From CAYJRR01 sp964372275 [NCBI: uncultured bacterium] (GTDB lineage Bacteria > CAYJRR01), in contig CAYJRR010000013.1 in assembly GCA_964372275.1 (NCBI GenBank), positions 1-50,760 on the forward strand: a stretch of DNA of 50,760 bases, in the 5' to 3' direction. Position numbers and translations under genes: made by a program. Below are positions 10,701 to 17,371 of this stretch, one piece after another. The notes below the pieces were generated by a model. It made no database searches. It had not been told where the DNA came from and saw only the letters and a program-made list of their open reading frames with translations. The stretch's first letter is position 1, and every line of letters starts with the position of its first letter.

Positions 10701-12213
10701 ATCCGCTCAGGACCCCCTTCGACGGCGGATCGACGATGGAGAAGGTGAGGGGGTCGCCGTCGATGTCGGCGCCACCGAGCGTGAGGGGGAGGGGCGTGTC
10801 TTCGTCGGTCGAGACCGACTGCGCGGCCGCGGTTGGCGGATCGTTCGTCCCCACGACCGTGATCGAGACCGTCGCCGCGGCCGATTCGAGCGATCCATCG
10901 CTCGCGCGGAACGAAAAGGCATCGCCGCCGACGTAGTCGGCCGCCGAGGTGTAGGTCAGGTTCGGCGGCGTGCCGGCGAGCGCGCCGTGGGCCGGTGGAG
11001 CGACGATCTGGAAGGTGAGGGGATCGCCGTCGACATCGCTCCCCGCGAGCGTGATCGCCGTCGACGCCTCTTCGGCGGCGGTGACCGATTGCGGCGTCGC
11101 CAGCGGCGCGTCGTTCACGGGCAGCAGGACGATCGAGAAGGTCGTCGGGACCGACCGGTCGGCGCCCCCGTTGCCGACGCCGCCGTCGTCCGTCGCCGCC
11201 ACGGTGACGACCGCCGTTCCCGTGGCGTCGACGGCGGGAGTGAAGGTCAACGTCCCGTCGCCGGCGATCGCCGGAAGGACGGAGAACCGCGCCGGCGCGC
11301 CGGTCGCGACCTCGAAGAGGACCGACTGCCCCGACTCGTCGGACGGACCGGGGGAGATCTGCGTCGCCCACCCGGCGAGGGTGGCCGGCCCCGACTCCTC
11401 GGCGACCGTCGGACCGGCCCCCGCCACGAAGCTCGGGGCGTCGTTGACCGGCACGATCGTCAGCGTGAACGACTGCGCGGCGCTCGTGTCGATCCCTCCG
11501 TCCGCGGTTCCGCCGGTGTCGACCGCCCGCACCGAGACGCTCGCCGTTCCGACCGCGTCGGCGGCCGGGGTGAAGGTCAGGCTTCCGCCGGGCCCGACCG
11601 CCGGCTGGGCGTCGAAGAGGCCGGGGGCGTCGTTGACGACGACGAAGGCCACCGATTGGCCCGATTCGTCCGCCGGTCCCGACGAGATCGACGTGGCCCA
11701 TCCGGCGACGAGCTGGGTGTCGGCGCCTTCGAGCACCGTCCGGCTCCCGCCGGCGACGAAGCTCGGGGCGTCGTTCACCGCCGTGACGGTGACCGTCACC
11801 GTCGCCGTCGAGCGGAGGTCGTCGCGGTCGTCGGACATCGTGTACTGGAAGGTCGCGACGCCGACGAAGTCGGCACGCGGCAGGAAGCGGATCGAGCCGG
11901 TCGAACCGTAGACGCATCCGGAAAGCGTCCCGTTCGACGGCACGGTGCAGGAGACGAGCCGCGCCGGCTGCGCGCCGTTGGGGACGACGGTGTCGTTGGC
12001 GAGCACGCCGATCTCGACCGACCGCTCTTCCGGCGTCGCCGTCGAGTCGTTGGCGGCCGACACCGACGACGCCCCCTGCCGCGCCAGAAAGACGCCGGTC
12101 CCGGGATCGCCGTCCCCCGTCGTGAACGCCGTCCGGCCCCCGACCTCGCCGCAACCCGCCAGGAGCGCGAGCGCGACGGCGGTCGGACCGCGAATGTCGA
12201 ATGTGAACCGCAT
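4732..12213 (-). CDS. 2493-aa cadherin-like tandem-repeat surface protein with lipobox and C-terminal membrane segment
   Basis: A 2493-residue exported protein. The N-terminus has a signal peptide with lipobox LLAGC (Cys ~21). From about residue 55 to 2210 it is almost entirely tandem ~90-residue units. The consensus is 'EDTPxxxTLxGSDxDGDPLTF', then 'GTLSGxxPxLTYTPNPNFxG' and 'DSFTFxAxDG', closing with 'VNDPPVA'. I count 23 VND-type hinges, so about 24 repeats. The first repeats have a longer form with 'ADESGQSVAF', like those in the gene at the left window edge. This matches Big_17/Cadherin-like 'tandem-95' proteins, which often act in adhesion or as surface scaffolds. After the repeats comes a Pro-rich spacer and a ~180-residue non-repeat domain. 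The C-terminus is a 15-20 residue hydrophobic helix followed by RRLLADR, resembling an envelope-sorting tail. GGAGG lies ~15 nt before the ATG, a poor distance. Function beyond surface adhesion cannot be read. Confidence 0.9.
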   Translation of the reverse strand: MRFTFDIRGPTAVALALLAGCGEVGGRTAFTTGDGDPGTGVFLARQGASSVSAANDSTATPEERSVEIGVLANDTVVPNGAQPARLVSCTVPSNGTLSGCVYGSTGSIRFLPRADFVGVATFQYTMSDDRDDLRSTATVTVTVTAVNDAPSFVAGGSRTVLEGADTQLVAGWATSISSGPADESGQSVAFVVVNDAPGLFDAQPAVGPGGSLTFTPAADAVGTASVSVRAVDTGGTADGGIDTSAAQSFTLTIVPVNDAPSFVAGAGPTVAEESGPATLAGWATQISPGPSDESGQSVLFEVATGAPARFSVLPAIAGDGTLTFTPAVDATGTAVVTVAATDDGGVGNGGADRSVPTTFSIVLLPVNDAPLATPQSVTAAEEASTAITLAGSDVDGDPLTFQIVAPPAHGALAGTPPNLTYTSAADYVGGDAFSFRASDGSLESAAATVSITVVGTNDPPTAAAQSVSTDEDTPLPLTLGGADIDGDPLTFSIVDPPSKGVLSGSGGSLVYTPNPDVDGADSFTFAAHDGLLASTPATVSIGITAVNDAPVAIAASYTLGEDGSKSFALAGTDADGTMLTYTVLTQPTNGTLSGAEPNLVYTPNAHFNGTDSFSFLANDGLLSSEPAIVSLVVNAVNDPPVAGSLSVSTDEDTAVAVTLVGSDPVEGSPVTFQIVATPGKGSLSGTAPELTYTPIADFAGTDTFTYKAKDASQTSAVATVTITVNGVDDAPRASTKAVPVVEDTPKAFTLAALDPEGAPLAFTVLAVPSNGTLSGDAPNLTYTPNPNFNGTDVMTFTAGDGALVSSAGTVTFAVAPRNDPPTAEAQSVVTAEDTAIPITLAGSDPVEGSPLTFHVASFPTKGILSGAAPNLTYSPRANVHGVDKFTFRVRDGLPQNGGLYSAVTTVEITITPVNDGVPTALARSILTSEDMPKAVVLVATDPDADPLLYSVATPPAHGTLVGTPPLLTYRPNSNFHGPDSFTFVAHDGTGDSEPATVSIQVSPVNDAPVAHAQTVTTPEETAVEITLQAADVEGAVLTYAIVTYPTKGTLTGVGSTRTYVPRLNFFGTDTFRFRVRDGAVNSPVATVTIQVTPVNDPPVATPRSFSTAEDTPKVVTLLATDPDGDPVTYEVVTAPAKGTLAGSGASWTYTPNANVSGPDGFTFVARDAELVSEPKAVTIAVQPVNDPPVANEQSVTTSEDVPVAITLAGSDPVEGSPVTFAIASFPAHGTLTGSGTVKTYKPEANFHGQDSFTFKAKDGQVFSAAATVTIAVLPVADSTLVANPQSVTTMEDTPKAIVLVASDVEGEVAYTVVGPPAKGVLSGTAPDLLYTPNPNVTGPDSFTFKATSGALESNVATVSINVLAVNDPPVAHPQTISADEDTPKPVLLSASDPEGATPVYVLVTPPSHGTLSGTGSSRTYKGLPNYHGPDSFRFKVRDNGGAYSEVATVTVEVGPVNDAPVVAPRSLATVEDAPKPITLTGTDADGDALQFSIVTPPTKGTLSGESPAFLYVPNANAWGADSFTYKASDGTADSPAKSVTISISRVVDPPTAVSQEATTDEDTPVAITLSGSAAEGGTLYYYITRAPSHGSIVGAGAIRTYKPSLNYAGEDSFEYRAKEGSTFSAPAVVTLTVNPVNDAPVTANLSLSAVEDVPKGFTLPGSDADGDSLTFEIVVEPTKGTIGGEGAARTYTPNPNQTGADSFRYVVSDGNAASAERTVAITIAAVNDAPRAEGSSAETPEDIVASIPLTASDVEGSALQYFVVTSPAHGTLSGSGATRSYAPKPNFHGVDSFTFRARDPFLFSEIVTVSITVTPVNDPPVATAQAVGVPEDTPTAVVVAGTDVDGDPLSYSLVTPPSKGSLSGNAPNFVYTPNANVVGPDSFTFAAADGTVESGAATVTLTIAEVNDRPVAESQSVSTPEDTALTIVLEGHDPVEQSAVAYTVLTLPVHGTLTGIVPNVKYVPDGNYAGPDAFTFRVRDGSLNSEAATVSITVNAVDDPPTADAKSVAVDEDGSAAVTLTGSDVEGEPLAFRIVTGPSHGTVSGTAPDLVYTPEPNFFGSDLFTYVASASSAGGMAVDSGAATVSLSVASVNDPPAATGSAVTTDEDVPVQVALTGSDPVEGSALTYAIVTPPARGTLTGTAPSLTYVPSTDANGADRFTFRVNDGTDSSAEAEVTVAIAPVNDRPVAVAQSVGTEPDTPATFTLSATDVDGDVLTFVLASLPAHGAIAGTAATLTFTPDAGFEGSDSLTFYATDGELDSSPKVVSFSVAAPAAPASTPQPSTEPVSIQTPPIGRRDARDAARAPSVPVARLAPRLRIDIPWVGIVSRPPAPGEPVPSWFEAVASPPIAEGAFEVATPASVEVVLRPAAIPTRRAPDGTPAPDGTAGLGARLTLGLRAGGPGGPVIDLARAARGLPSFASDMPLPKGHYHWVLRDDGPGADPIAAPIDLEPEPAAPHACQVTPLRVRRDSGLPLALLLAAAAVIGRRLLADR

Positions 12214-12445
12214 CGGTCCCGAGAAAGACCTCCGGCCTGAACCGATCTGGAGAGTTCATTGGACGCGCCAGGCGGCGAGGCGCGGCAGGCGGCCGGCAAC
12301 CGATGGAGATTGCGAGAGTTCGCGATCGCCGCGGGAGCGCGACGACGGCTGAAACGTCAATCCGCTGTCGGCACGGCGATCCGAAACGTCGACGAATTGA
12401 CGCCGGAAGCGGTTGCCGGTTGCCGAGGAGCTCGAGAAAAGGGCG

Positions 12446-12488
12446 AAAAAAAGAAGAGGCCCGGGGCGGCATCGCCGGCCCGGGCCTC
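12446..12488 (-). terminator. Intrinsic terminator ending the minus-strand non-coding transcript
   Basis: On the minus strand a near-perfect hairpin (outer arms GAGGCCCGGG/CCCGGGCCTC at 12479-12488 and 12456-12465, inner CGGC/GCCG) is followed directly by TTCTTTTTTT (12455-12446). The 14 paired positions and the T tract make this the clearest rho-independent terminator in the window. On the plus strand there is no T tract. It lies 233 bp before the 2493-residue gene, so it separates that gene from the upstream transcript. Confidence 0.85.
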
Positions 12489-13620
12489 TCGAAGCTACCG
12501 AAGTAATGACAACGTGGATGGATTCGCCGGTCCCGTTTTCCCCTTCAGAGGCGTCGGCTGCACGACAGTGGAATCGAATGCTGCAGGCAATCGACCCGCG
12601 CTTCCACGAGATTGGGACTCCCGTTCAGAGGTTCCGCGTCGAATCGATAGGGCGTTCGCGTGGAACCGCTTCCGCCCATCCCCGTGCGACCTTCGCCGTT
12701 TCCGGCCGGGCCCTTCGGGTCTTCTCTCTCCGACGTCACCGGCAGGTGCGACCCCGCCGGTACTCCTCTCCTCGGGTTGCCCTTCTCCACGAAGCGGCAT
12801 CCACCGTTCAACCGCCCCCGCCTGCGCATGGCGAGAGCACCTCTCCTGGGGTTCGTGCCCCTACAGCGCTCGACAGAAGCGGGTGCCCGCTTTCCCGGAG
12901 ATTCCATCCTCCGGCACGATCCGCCCTCAGGGTTTCTCACCCTCTCGACGGCTTCCGTCACCCACGACCCTACAGGGCTTGTTTCATCCCCGCTGCGCTC
13001 TTGGGGTTCCTCCGGACCTCCGCCACTCGCAACGGCCTTTCGACCGAAGCAGGGCGACGGCGCCCGGGTTCCCTCTTCAAGGCTTTCTCCCCCCCCGCGA
13101 CGAGCCCGTGTTGGCGGGCTCTCCTCTCTCTCACCTCGCCGACGGCAAGCACCCGGTTAAAGGAACCAATGCCGGCGATGCGACCCAGAGTCTCGATCAC
13201 AGAAGGGTCGGTGTATCCCATGGGAGCTACCCGCGGGCACCGGCCTTCTTGAGGTTCTCGGCCGACCATCGCACTCGTGGATTCGAAGCGTTTCTACTCG
13301 GCCCCTGGGTTGCCCCTTCGCCTTCCGGGAACGTCGCCGCCCCCCTCCAGCCGCTTCGGAACCTTTCGCGCCCCTACCGGAGCTCCACGAGTCCAACGTC
13401 TCTGCCTCGGACCCGACAACCAACCGCGTTGTCAATCTCCCTATAAGCAGCCGACATGCCAGCCTTGCGGGTTGCCGCGCAGACCTTTCCATCCACATCG
13501 GAAGATCTTGCGGCGACAGGCCTCTGCGGTCCTGTCCACAATCGCTCCCCACTTCATCCCCCGTTCGATGAACAAGGGGGGCGACTAGAAGTGCGACGGC
13601 GCACCTTGTCCACAGATCGC
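12489..13620 (-). ncRNA. Probable large structured non-coding RNA (~1.1 kb), family not recognised
   Basis: No frame here encodes a recognisable protein, and the open frames are short, Arg/Pro-rich and mutually overlapping. Read on the minus strand the stretch is packed with short perfect stems. Examples by plus coordinates: 13591-13604 (GTGCG/CGCAC), 13558-13580 (CCCCC and GTTC with GAAC and GGGGG), 13515-13536 (GACAGG/CCTGTC), 13415-13433 (GACAAC/GTTGTC), 13307-13316 (GGG-GCAA-CCC), 13102-13121 (GAGCCCG/CGGGCTC), 13052-13065, 13033-13046 (GAAA loop), 12947-12959, 12929-12943, 12895-12914 (CCGGAG/CTCCGG), 12833-12845, 12739-12760 and 12695-12706 (GCCG-GAAA-CGGC). It ends in a strong terminator. 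GNRA loops in the transcribed sense argue for an RNA on the minus strand. The 5' end (near 13620) is a guess and no clear promoter was found. RNase P RNA, tmRNA and rRNA were considered and do not fit. A group II intron remnant is possible, but no domain V or reverse transcriptase is visible. Confidence 0.6.
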
Positions 13621-13676
13621 ATGCCCGCTCCAGGAAAACAGGCGGTTTTCGTCGTCCCTGCCGATCCACCCACCGT

Positions 13677-15065
13677 CTACTTTGTTGGCGGTCCCGCGCC
13701 ACGCTGTCGCGAGGCGTCCAGCGCACGATCGATGCAGTCGGCGACCGAGACGCCGAGTCGGTAGTTTCCCAACAGCCGGATCGCCGGATGCTCCGCTTCG
13801 ATCGCCTCGGCCGCCGCCAGGAATCGGTCGTGCCCCACCTCGAGCTGCGGGATGGCGGGACGCCACACGGTTACGGCCTGCCGTATGGCCGGTCCTTCGA
13901 TCCGAAGGATCGAGGTCAGTTCGCGATGTGCCAGCGCCGCGAGTTCCGTTTCCGACAGAAGGACGGCGTCGGGGTCGAGCCGCCCACCGTAGAGGGCGGT
14001 GAGCGTCACCTCGTCGGGCCCCGCGCGCCCGTTCCAGGTATCGCTCACGAACAGGCAACCCAGGATCCGGGGTGACACCGATTCCGGCCGCAGGTCCGAC
14101 GGCGGCGATCCGGCCGCGCGCGCGGTCAGGAAGCCGAATCCGCGCGGGATCGTGGCGAACTGCTCCACACCGTAGACCGAGAAGACGCTCGCCACCGACG
14201 CGTAGGGGAGCTCACGGAAGAGCTCCGCCCGGCGGTCGAGATCGCCGAGCACCGCCGGGAGGGCGTATCCCGGAAGCGCGACCACCACCTGGGAGGCGTC
14301 GAAGGAAAACGGCGCGTCGTCGCAGCTCCCCTCCACCCGAACGCCGTCCCCCACGCGACGGATCCGTTCCACCCGATGCCGCCGGCGGAGCGCATCGCCA
14401 AGCCCCGCGGCCAGGTGCTCCGCCGCGCGTTGCATTCCGCCGCGGAAGTTCACCGACACCGCCGTGGGCCCGGTTCGGCGCCGAGCGAGCGCCCCCCGAA
14501 TCAGGCTTCCGTGGTCCCGTTCCAGCTCCGCCAGCAGCGGAAAGGCGTGGCGGAGGCTCAATCGTTCCGGATCGCCGGCGAACACCCCGGAGACGAAGGG
14601 GGCGACCGCGTTCGTGAGGAAGCTCTCCCCCAGCCTCCGTCGCGTGAAGGCGGCCACCGATTCGTCGGCGTCGTTCGACCCACGTCGCCACGGCTCCGCG
14701 AGCAGACCGAGCTTGTCGCGCGGCGAAAAGAGCGGGCTGGCCGCGAAGGCGATCGGGTTCGTCGGGATCGGAACCAGCCGCCCCGCGCGCAGGACGTATC
14801 GCCGCCGCGCCTCGGGGGAGGGATCGATCCGCAACGCCCCGAGGCCGGATTCGTCGAGAAACCGCCGCACCGAGTCGTGGCGCAGCAGTGTGGACGACGC
14901 CCCCGCGTCGTAGATTGCGCCGCCCACGTCGCGCGTGTGCAGGCATCCCCCCAGCCGGTCGGACGCCTCGAGGAGCACGACGCGCTCGCCGGATCGCCGG
15001 GCCTTCCAGGCGGCGGTCAGCCCGCTGATCCCGCCACCGACCACCACCCGGTCGAGCGGGGCCAT
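13677..15065 (-). CDS. hemG: Protoporphyrinogen oxidase (FAD type, HemG/HemY)
   Basis: A 462-residue flavoprotein that oxidises protoporphyrinogen IX to protoporphyrin IX in heme synthesis. Residues 5-17 hold the dinucleotide-binding motif VVVGGGISGLTAA, followed by the acidic 'VVLLEASDRLGG' that contacts the FAD ribose. The C-terminus has the typical flavin-amine-oxidase ending 'RLLGNYRLGVSVADCIDRAL'. Length agrees with the family (about 450-480). The ATG overlaps the hemN stop codon by one base (TGATG), so the two are translationally coupled. This type needs oxygen as acceptor, whereas the neighbouring HemN is oxygen-independent. In some databases this FAD enzyme is called HemY. It could in principle act on coproporphyrinogen, but the presence of hemN favours the protoporphyrin route. 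Confidence 0.93.
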   Translation of the reverse strand: MAPLDRVVVGGGISGLTAAWKARRSGERVVLLEASDRLGGCLHTRDVGGAIYDAGASSTLLRHDSVRRFLDESGLGALRIDPSPEARRRYVLRAGRLVPIPTNPIAFAASPLFSPRDKLGLLAEPWRRGSNDADESVAAFTRRRLGESFLTNAVAPFVSGVFAGDPERLSLRHAFPLLAELERDHGSLIRGALARRRTGPTAVSVNFRGGMQRAAEHLAAGLGDALRRRHRVERIRRVGDGVRVEGSCDDAPFSFDASQVVVALPGYALPAVLGDLDRRAELFRELPYASVASVFSVYGVEQFATIPRGFGFLTARAAGSPPSDLRPESVSPRILGCLFVSDTWNGRAGPDEVTLTALYGGRLDPDAVLLSETELAALAHRELTSILRIEGPAIRQAVTVWRPAIPQLEVGHDRFLAAAEAIEAEHPAIRLLGNYRLGVSVADCIDRALDASRQRGAGPPTK

Positions 15066-16456
15066 CAGACCGTTCGGGAGAAGAGACGCGGGCCCTTCTT
15101 CAGATACGCGTCGAACGGCATGCAGAGGTTCCGCGCCAGCATTCGTCCCCTGGCCGAGACCCGGATCCTCTCCGGCTCCACGACCACCAGTCCGTCCTCC
15201 TGCATCGCTCGCAGCGCCTCGAGGGCGTCGGCGAAGGTCCGGTCGAAGTCGATGCGGAACCGCTCTTCGAACCAGCGCTTCTCCAGAACGAACTGCGACG
15301 AGAGCTGCAGGATCACCTCCCGCCGCAACAGGTCGTCGTCGTCGAGCAGGCAGCCGCGCTCGGTGGCCAGCCGCCCGCTCCCCGCCGCCGCCTCGTATTC
15401 GCCCAGCCCCTTCGCGTTCTGCGCGTAGCAGCGACCGACCTGGCTGATGGCGCTCATCCCGAACGCGATCAGGTCGAGCCCCTTCCAGGTGGTATAGCCC
15501 ATGAAGTTCCGGTGCAGCGTCCCGGCGCGCTGCGCCACCGCCAGCTCGTCGTCGGCGAGCGCGAAGTGGTCGAAGCCGATGAAGACGTATCCCGCGGCGG
15601 TGAACCGTTCGATCGCCATCCCCAGGATGGCGAGTCGCTCGTCCGGACCGGGGAGGGCGGCCTCCGGGAGCAGCCGCTGGTGTTTCAGCAGATCGGGGAG
15701 GTAGGCGAAGTTGTAGACCGCGATCCGGTCGGGCCGAAGCCCGATCACCGTCTCCACCGTTCTTGCGAAACGGCCGACCGTCTGGTGCGGCAGTCCGTAG
15801 ATCAGGTCGACGTTGACCGACGCGAAGCCCAAGGCCCTCGCGTCCTCGATCGTCTGCCGCGTGAGCGACTCCGGCTGGATCCGGTTGATCGCGCGCTGCA
15901 CCTCCTCGTCGAAGTCCTGGACGCCGAGGCTCAAGCGATTCCAGCCGTGGCTCGCGAGAACCTGCAGATGTTCGCGGCGCGTCTCGTTGGGATGGACCTC
16001 CACCCCCCGCTCCGCGTCGTCGGCGAAGGTGAAACGCGCTTTCAGGGCGCGGATCAGCCGGTCGAGGGCGTCCGGCGGGAGGAAGGTCGGGGTCCCGCCG
16101 CCGAAATGGACCTGCCGAACGACCCGCCGCCGGTCGATCCGCGACGCCACCGCGTCCAGTTCCCGCTCGAGACGGTCGAGGTACGGGTAGCTCCGCGCGT
16201 GATCGCGGCGAACCACCAGGTTGCAGCCGCAGAAGTAGCAGAGCTGTTCGCAGAACGGCAGGTGGACGTAGAGCGACAGGTCGGCCGGCGGTCCGCCGAA
16301 CGGATCGGCGTCGTTGGAGCGGCGCAACGCTTCGGCGTAGGCCTCGGGTCCGGTGGCCGGCGTGAAGTTGGGGGCGGTGGGGTAGGAGGTGTAGCGGGGC
16401 CCCGGGACGTCGTACTTCCGGATGAGGCCCAAGTCGAAGGAGAGACGCTGGTCCAC
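15065..16456 (-). CDS. hemN: Oxygen-independent coproporphyrinogen III oxidase (radical SAM)
   Basis: A 463-residue radical-SAM enzyme that decarboxylates coproporphyrinogen III to protoporphyrinogen IX. The N-terminus 'DLGLIRKYDVPGPRYTSYPT' is the HemN hallmark. The 4Fe-4S/SAM motif is CEQLCYFCGC (CxxxCxxCxC, about residue 60), followed by 'HFGGGTPTFL'. The C-terminal HemN domain is present. I chose the GTG at 16456 because it aligns with the start of known HemN proteins (about 457 residues). The open frame continues far upstream, antisense to the divergent lipoprotein gene, but that part looks like shadow. It is the first gene of hemN-hemG. The 99-bp gap to the divergent gene at 16556 should contain its promoter. 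Confidence 0.93.
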   Translation of the reverse strand: MDQRLSFDLGLIRKYDVPGPRYTSYPTAPNFTPATGPEAYAEALRRSNDADPFGGPPADLSLYVHLPFCEQLCYFCGCNLVVRRDHARSYPYLDRLERELDAVASRIDRRRVVRQVHFGGGTPTFLPPDALDRLIRALKARFTFADDAERGVEVHPNETRREHLQVLASHGWNRLSLGVQDFDEEVQRAINRIQPESLTRQTIEDARALGFASVNVDLIYGLPHQTVGRFARTVETVIGLRPDRIAVYNFAYLPDLLKHQRLLPEAALPGPDERLAILGMAIERFTAAGYVFIGFDHFALADDELAVAQRAGTLHRNFMGYTTWKGLDLIAFGMSAISQVGRCYAQNAKGLGEYEAAAGSGRLATERGCLLDDDDLLRREVILQLSSQFVLEKRWFEERFRIDFDRTFADALEALRAMQEDGLVVVEPERIRVSARGRMLARNLCMPFDAYLKKGPRLFSRTV

Positions 16457-16555
16457 GCGTGACTCGAAGGGTAGCCGTACGGGGAACCGTTTCCAAACGG
16501 CGTTCAAGCGTGGTATTTGGCCCCTTTCGCGGGCAGCTACGAGGAGGAACGCGCG

Positions 16556-17329
16556 ATGCGACGGATCGGGACGGGCCGGGCGGCGTGGGCGGTCGTGGCG
16601 GTGTCGGCGGCGCTTTTCGGCGGCGGCTGCCAGGGCGGCGACGACGAGGAGGCGGGGGGCGGCGGCGTGACGCTCGAGACCTACGGCGGGATCGTCGTGC
16701 TCGCCGCCGGGCCGGACGGGGCGACCGCCTACGGAGCCTTCTTCTCCCGCTACGAGCCGTTCGAGCCGGTCTTGATCCCCGGGGCGACCGACACCTGCGT
16801 CCAGGGAACGCTCGAGGGGGGGGACGACGGCGACGACGCCGACTTCACCTACCTCGACGTCGGGAGCGAGATGACGGCCGCCTCCGGGACGGTCGACGTC
16901 GACGCGGCCCGGTCGAACGACTTCGGGCTTCTCTACATCGGCACCTCGGACGAGACGTTCCCCTGGGACGCCGACTACGTCGTCTCGATCTCGGGATCGG
17001 CCGCCGCCGACCGCGGTCCGATCGGGACGGTCCGCGTCCCGGCGCCGGCCGAGCTCGAAGGCGCGCCGGAGGTCGTCCCCGGCGAGCCGCTCGCGCTCGC
17101 CTTCACGCGGCACGTCGGCGCCGATTGGATCGACGTCGTGGTGACGAGCGACGACGAGGAGACGATCTGGTCCTGCCGGTCGAAGGACGACGGCTCGTTC
17201 ACCCTTCCGGCCGACGTGACCGAATCGGTCGGCGCCGGCGCCTCGATCGAGCTGATCCCGAACGCGCACGCCCGGGGCGAGGTGGCCGGCCGCGACGTCT
17301 ATCTCTTCGCCCGTCCGTACGAAGGATAG
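16556..17329 (+). CDS. Small acidic lipoprotein, function unknown
   Basis: A 257-residue protein with a twin-Arg start, a hydrophobic signal and a cysteine at about residue 22 (ALFGGGC) that fits a lipoprotein processing site. The mature protein is acidic (stretches such as EGGDDGDDADFTYLD) with regular beta-type segments ('DAARSNDFGLLYIGTS', 'DETIWSC', 'GSFTLPADVTES'). It looks like one or two compact beta domains. No family is recognised. The start is fixed by a strong ribosome site GAGGAGGA ending 8 nt before the ATG, and upstream in-frame ATGs lack one. It sits alone on the plus strand between two minus-strand heme gene pairs, so a heme-related role is not implied. Confidence 0.8.
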   Translation: MRRIGTGRAAWAVVAVSAALFGGGCQGGDDEEAGGGGVTLETYGGIVVLAAGPDGATAYGAFFSRYEPFEPVLIPGATDTCVQGTLEGGDDGDDADFTYLDVGSEMTAASGTVDVDAARSNDFGLLYIGTSDETFPWDADYVVSISGSAAADRGPIGTVRVPAPAELEGAPEVVPGEPLALAFTRHVGADWIDVVVTSDDEETIWSCRSKDDGSFTLPADVTESVGAGASIELIPNAHARGEVAGRDVYLFARPYEG

Positions 17330-17371
17330 TGGTCCGCGCTTCGCGCTCCGTGGGGGGCTCCCCCTGTCCCC

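Noticed and set aside
4708-12240. Plus-strand 2510-codon open frame
   Set aside because: Opposite strand of the 2493-residue repeat gene. It is extremely Arg/Gly-rich and has no domain; long shadow frames are expected at this G+C.
12545-12961. Short open frames in the 12.5-13.7 kb region on both strands
   Set aside because: They overlap one another, are Arg/Pro-rich and cross many RNA-like stems. They look like false ORFs over a structured RNA.
13532-13614. Two DnaA-box-like sequences (TTGTCCACA at 13606, CTGTCCACA at 13532)
   Set aside because: Only two boxes, no AT-rich unwinding element and no dnaA/dnaN nearby. The second lies next to an RNA-like stem, so an origin is not supported.
12489-13620. 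Group II intron, RNase P RNA or rRNA fragment
   Set aside because: No reverse transcriptase, no recognisable domain V and no known RNase P or rRNA core strings. Kept only as alternatives within the ncRNA call.
17352-17364. G-run/C-run hairpin between the lipoprotein and hemH genes as a terminator
   Set aside because: A two-base loop is not feasible for the full stem and there is no T tract on either strand.
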